Assembly: GCA_964195515.1 (NCBI GenBank)
Contig: CAXMQO010000008.1
Span: 1-17,433 of the forward strand
Direction: 5' to 3'
Source: JAHEEL01 sp964195515
GTDB taxonomy: Bacteria; Actinomycetota; Acidimicrobiia; Spongiisociales; UBA5794
Length of the DNA: 17,433 nucleotides
The notes below the pieces were generated by a model. It saw only the letters and a list, made by a program, of their open reading frames with translations. It ran no database searches and was not told the DNA's origin. A program made the translations under genes and the position numbers. Of this stretch, positions 13,303 to 17,433 are shown in pieces; position 1 is the first letter of the stretch, and the number at the start of each line of letters is the position of its first letter.

Positions 13303-15680
13303 TCAGTTCTCTGACTTCTCGAAGATCGCCATTGCGACCTTCTCTTGGGTAATCGGCATCGACTTGATGCGGATCCCGAGAGCGTCGTACACCGCGTTCG
13401 CGATAACCGGGGCGGCACCGATCATGGTGTGCTCTCCCACACCGCGGGCGCCGAACGGGCCGTCGGGCTGGGGCACCTCGACGATGATCGGGATAATCTC
13501 GTCGGGAATGTCGAAGGCCGTCGGGATCTTGTAGTCAGTGAAGGTCGGGTTCATCATCTTCCCACCCTCGTCGAAGCGCATGTCTTCGTAGAGGACGGTC
13601 GCCAACCCCTGGACCAGACCCCCCGTGATCTGGCCGTTGACCAGATCCGGGTTGATGGCACGCCCGGCGTCGACAGCGAGCGCTGCTTTGCGGACCCAGA
13701 TGCGGCCGGTGTCCTTATCGATCTCGAGCACCACGCCGGTGGCGCCCACCGTGTAGTGAACGTTGGGGTGACCGCCCTGCCCGGTCTCGGGGTCGCTGTT
13801 GGCGTTCGTGAACTCGGGCATGAACTTTCCGCTGGCGATGATCGGCCCGCCTCGCCAGGTGCCATCCTCCGTTTGGATTCCTTCGATGACAAACTCCCGC
13901 AGCGGCTTGGAGAACTCGGGATCCGTCCTGCACTTGACGGCTTCGTCCTCGAGGTAGAGGGAGTCGTCCTCGTAGCCGTACACCTGGTGGATGACGTCGA
14001 AGATCTTGCCGCGAGCTTCTATGGCGGCCTTCTCGACGGCCAGCCCCGAGCTCCAGGTCACGTGAGAAGCGACCGTCTGCCACTCGTACGGATTGCGATC
14101 CGTGTCGGGGGTCTCCACCCGGATCTTCTCGACAGGAACCGATAGGACCTCGCTGGCAATCTGGGCCATGACGGTCAGGTAGCCCTGACCGAGCTCCATG
14201 CCGGAGACGCTGATGTTGATGCTGCCGTCCTCATTGAACTTGAGGAACGAAGCCGACGACGAGTTCGGTGGCATCGCCGGCGCCTTCCAGAACAGCGCAA
14301 TTCCCTTGCCGATCACCGTATTCGGATTGTCGGATTTCTCTTCGACGCCCCAGTCGATGGCCGCCGCGGTCCGGTCGATCGCCTCGATCATGCCGGACGG
14401 ATTCATGTGGGCGCCGTATGCGAGTTCATCACCCTCGACGATGGCGTTCTTGCGGCGGAATTCGACGGCGTCCATCCCGATGGCCTCTGCGATGCGGTCC
14501 ATGTGCGACTCGAGCCCGAAGTGGAATTCGGAGTACCCGAAGCCGCGGTACGGGCCACCCGGGGGAAGGTTCGTGTAGATACACAGCGAGTCGTTGGTGA
14601 TGTTGGGCACTCGATAGGGGCCGGTGGCCGACAGCCCTGCTGCGTTGACCACGTTGGCCCCATATTCGACGTATGCGCCTGCATCCCAGTAGAGCTTGTG
14701 CTCGACGGCGGTGATGGTGCCATCGTTCATGACGCCGACTTTGAGTTCGGCGACCACGCCCTGGCGCTGGTAGGTGTTGTAGAACTCCTGCTCCCTCGTC
14801 CACCGGAGTTTCACCGGTCGACCCTTCACCAGCGTCGCCATCGCGGCGCCGAGTATCTCCATGGAAACACCGGCTTTACCGCCGAAACCACCACCGACGT
14901 ACGGTGTGATCACGCGAACGTCCTTGTGGCTGAAGCCCAATGGAGCGAGGGCTTCGGCGAACAGGTGTCGCTGCGTGTGAGGAGATTGGGACGCGGTCCA
15001 TACGGTGAGCCGATCGGCGTGGTCAAGTTTGCTGACGGTGACATGTGGCTCGATCGCGCAGTGTGCGTACCGGGGCACGTGATAGGTGTCTTCGAGGACG
15101 TAGTCGGCTTCGGCAAACGCCTTCTTCGTATCGCCCTTGCGGATCTTTCGCCAGTGGGCGATGTTGGTGTCGGCCTGGGGGAAGAACCAGGGGACGTGGG
15201 TGTAGTCGTCGAGATCTGGGTGGATCAGGTCGGCGTCGTCGGCAACGGCGCTCTTCGGGTCGAGCAGCGGCGTAAGCACCTCGTACTCGACGTTGATCAG
15301 CTTGGCGGCCTGCACCGCCTCGCGATGACTGCGAGCAACGACCCCGGCTACTTGCTCGCCGACGAAGCGGACGTAGTCCTGGGCGAAGATGTAGCGGTCC
15401 TCCATGTACATGCCGAACTTGTACGGGAAGTCCTTACCGGTGGCAACCCGCACGACGCCCTTCGCCGCTTCGGCTTCTACCGTGTCGATGGAAAGGATCT
15501 TGGCGTAGGCGTACGGGCTCTCGACGATGGCGGCGTAGAGCAGGCCGGGACCGAAGTCGATGTCGTCGACGAACTGGGCGGCGCCGCTGATCTTGTCGAG
15601 TCCGTCGATCCTGACTGCAGAGGTTCCAACGCTCTTGAGGTCACCGTGGCCGGTCTCGGCTTCGAAGGGGAACTCCGTGG

Positions 15681-15684
<4 letters not shown>
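13303..15684 (-). CDS. Xanthine-dehydrogenase-family hydroxylase, molybdopterin subunit
   Basis: Large catalytic subunit of a molybdenum hydroxylase, 793 residues. Such enzymes hydroxylate an electron-poor carbon with water and pass electrons to FeS and FAD. The aldehyde oxidase/xanthine dehydrogenase a/b hammerhead domain is at about 25-145 and the Mo-binding domain at about 165-785. Visible motifs are GGGFGGK (264-270), PYRGFG (378-383), GMELGQG (495-501) and the C-terminal ARGVGE with the catalytic Glu751. The active-site loop is PYRGFGYSE, not the AYRCSFR of aerobic CO dehydrogenase, so it is not a form I CODH. The substrate is unknown; a nitrogen heterocycle is plausible. GAGGGGGG precedes the ATG. 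It overlaps the FeS gene by 4 nt (ATGA). Confidence 0.95.
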
Positions 15685-16142
<458 letters not shown>

Positions 16143-16152
16143 CGCCGTCCTC

Positions 16153-17037
16153 TCAGATGAGCCGTGTGCCGTATGCGGGTCCCGTGCCGGCGAGTCTCTC
16201 CGTCGCTGCCATCAAGCCCCGCTTCAGCATCACCTCGGTCATACGGGTCCGGTATTCGGCGGAAGCCCGCATGTCGGTGATCGGGCTGATTTCGCCGCGT
16301 ACCATGGAGACGACGTCGGTGACGAGCGACTCGTCGAGCGGGTTCCCTCGGAGGGCTCCCTCGATACGGATCGAGCGGATCGGGGTGGGGGCGACCGCTC
16401 CGAATGCGACCCGGTAGTCGTCGCCCGGGTAGACAACGATCCCGACGGCTGCCTGGGCCAGGTCTTCTCCCGCGTACCGCATGAGCTTCACGTAGACACC
16501 ACCGTGCGGACGAAGGGCGATGGTCAGATGCGTGACAATTTCATCGTCGGTGCGTGCCGTCTGGCGGAGTCCGACGAACCAGTCATTGATATCGATGCTC
16601 CGTTCGCCGCCGGGACCCGCGACGTGGACCGTGGTGTCGTAGGCCAGCAACACGGGTCCGGCGTCGCACGATGGAACGGCCGAACAGATGTTTCCGACCA
16701 TCGTGGCCCGGTTGCGGATGCCCTGAGACGCCACGGTCTCTGCCATCTCGGACAGCAACGGAGCGTGCTCCCTGACCAGTTCCGACTCGATCAATTCGGT
16801 GAACGTGACCAACGAGCCGATATGGAGGGTTTCTCCCTTGAGTTCGAGCGCGTGGAGGCCGGGAAGATCCTTGATGTCGACCACGAGATCGGGAGCGACT
16901 GCGTCGTCCCGGAGCCAGGCCACGAGATCGGTTCCACCGGCGAGGAGGCGAGCCGATCCGGGGTACTCCTCAAGGACCTGGATAGCCTCCGCGAGCGTGT
17001 CCGGACGTTGGTAGTCGAACTCCCTGGCGATGACCAA
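16153..17037 (-). CDS. Molybdenum hydroxylase FAD-binding subunit
   Basis: Medium subunit (294 residues) that takes electrons from the FeS clusters and passes them to NAD+ or another acceptor. The CoxM-like layout is clear. The FAD-binding domain begins FDYQRPDTLAEA, with AGGTDL at 33-38 and TMVGNICSAVPSCD at 112-125. In the latter, Val replaces one Gly of the usual TIGGN. The C-terminal domain runs from about residue 185. I chose the TTG at 17037 because GGAGGAGG lies five nt before it and the family N-terminus then begins at once. The ATG frame from 17208 adds 57 unrelated residues across the operator region and into the upstream gene. First gene of the operon, in M-S-L order. Confidence 0.93.
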   Translation of the reverse strand: MVIAREFDYQRPDTLAEAIQVLEEYPGSARLLAGGTDLVAWLRDDAVAPDLVVDIKDLPGLHALELKGETLHIGSLVTFTELIESELVREHAPLLSEMAETVASQGIRNRATMVGNICSAVPSCDAGPVLLAYDTTVHVAGPGGERSIDINDWFVGLRQTARTDDEIVTHLTIALRPHGGVYVKLMRYAGEDLAQAAVGIVVYPGDDYRVAFGAVAPTPIRSIRIEGALRGNPLDESLVTDVVSMVRGEISPITDMRASAEYRTRMTEVMLKRGLMAATERLAGTGPAYGTRLI

Positions 17038-17065
17038 GACAACCTCCTCCGCCCCCGAAGGCGGA

Positions 17066-17120
17066 ATCTTACAACTTGTGAAGCCACCCTCAGCCGATCG
17101 TCGACCCGAATTCGAGTCGA
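17066..17120 (-). promoter_or_regulatory. Operator palindrome and candidate -10 box of the catabolic operon
   Basis: TCGACCCGAATTCGAGTCGA at 17101-17120 is a 20-bp palindrome with one mismatched pair (positions 6 and 15). On the minus strand TAAGAT (17071-17066) fits a -10 box, giving a start near 17059. There is no good -35 box 16-18 nt upstream, and the palindrome would be centred about 50 nt upstream of the start. A weak -35 plus an upstream dyad is typical of an activator-dependent promoter, though a repressor is also possible. The regulator is not in the window. Confidence 0.5.
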
Positions 17121-17162
17121 GACACCCCCGGGCCCCCGCCAACATCTCGCTCCCGCTCGAAG

Positions 17163-17433
17163 TCAGTTCAGGGTCGCCGCCAGTGCGTTGATTCCCTGGA
17201 CAAAACACTCCATCGGAGCCTCCACCAGGCCGGCGCCGACCATCCCTGTGCCGGGCACCTTTCCTGCGATTCCGGTGTTTATCTGTGGTAGGACTCCGGT
17301 GCGAACAACGCGGGCGGCGTCGATACCGACCGGTGTGCCACGGAACTCGAGCATCGGGATCTGATAGGCAGGGTGTTCGGCCATCGTGATCTCGTACATC
17401 GCGAGGGTTCGACGCACCGCTCCTGCGGCTGTG
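17163..17433 (-). CDS. DUF1116 (AllG/YlbE-like) protein, C-terminal end only
   Basis: The last 89 residues of a gene that continues past the window edge; the frame is open to the last base. The segment ITMAEHPAYQIPMLEFRGTP, followed by GIDAARVV and then INTGIAGKVPGTGMVGAGLV, matches from memory the conserved C-terminus of DUF1116 proteins. E. coli AllG (YlbE), one of three subunits of the oxamate carbamoyltransferase complex in allantoin breakdown, belongs there. An apparent GTG start at 17417 is internal to the conserved region and is not a real start. It ends 125 nt before the hydroxylase operon on the same strand, so it may belong to the same regulon. The family call rests on motif recognition only. 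Confidence 0.7.
   Translation of the reverse strand, partial: TAAGAVRRTLAMYEITMAEHPAYQIPMLEFRGTPVGIDAARVVRTGVLPQINTGIAGKVPGTGMVGAGLVEAPMECFVQGINALAATLN

Noticed and set aside
17038..17208. N-terminal extension of the FAD subunit from an ATG at 17208
   Set aside because: It overlaps the end of the upstream gene, spans the palindrome and adds residues foreign to the family. TTG at 17037 has a strong ribosome-binding site.

Overview
High-GC bacterial chromosome segment. It is most likely from an actinobacterium, possibly an uncultured Acidimicrobiia-like lineage. That rests on gene order (rpmJ-rpsM-rpsK-rpsD-rpoA-rplQ, then truA, then rplM-rpsI-glmM), on the zinc-free S4, on GTG/TTG starts, and on the general look of the proteins. 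The lineage is an inference; no 16S gene or species marker is present.

Layout. Almost all genes lie on the minus strand, so transcription runs from high to low coordinates. (1) 1-206: downstream of glmM, with degenerate 7/8-bp tandem arrays and a hairpin at the glmM stop. (2) 207-3318: truA, then rplM-rpsI-glmM (pseudouridine synthase, two ribosomal proteins, phosphoglucosamine mutase). (3) 3488-4615: a Yip1-like membrane protein and a Nudix hydrolase, placed between rplQ and truA. (4) 4685-7524: the alpha-type operon rpmJ-rpsM-rpsK-rpsD-rpoA-rplQ; infA is not next to rpmJ. (5) 7525-7843: divergent control region with a promoter candidate, hairpins and a heptamer array. (6) 7844-8671 (+): the only plus-strand gene, a predicted lipoprotein with a staphylococcal-nuclease domain and a lamin-tail domain. 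(7) 8722-9273: a small unknown lipoprotein converging on it; the two stops are separated only by exact 7-bp and 8-bp tandem arrays. (8) 9533-10786: an NCS2 uracil/xanthine-type permease with a strong terminator hairpin behind it and a 216-nt, apparently structured leader ahead of it. (9) 11003-17037: a six-gene catabolic operon coding for the FAD, 2Fe-2S and molybdopterin subunits of a xanthine-dehydrogenase-family hydroxylase, a GNAT-like protein, a thiolase-fold protein and a DUF35 zinc-ribbon/OB protein. (10) 17163-17433: the C-terminal end of a DUF1116 (AllG/YlbE-like) protein, cut by the window edge.

How the genes work together. The ribosomal/RNA-polymerase genes are housekeeping, packed with 1-nt stop/start overlaps. 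The right-hand third is the accessory part. A molybdenum hydroxylase, a thiolase-fold enzyme whose nucleophilic Cys is replaced by Pro (so perhaps an aldolase-like C-C lyase working with DUF35), a possible acyltransferase, a DUF1116 protein (family member of the oxamate carbamoyltransferase complex) and a nucleobase permease nearby suggest a route that imports, hydroxylates and breaks down a nitrogen heterocycle or related compound. A 20-bp near-perfect palindrome before the operon is a candidate operator. The substrate cannot be read from the sequence.

The other striking signal is a set of six intergenic 7- or 8-bp-period tandem arrays in one 17-kb window. Several share an AGTAG core and several touch stop codons.
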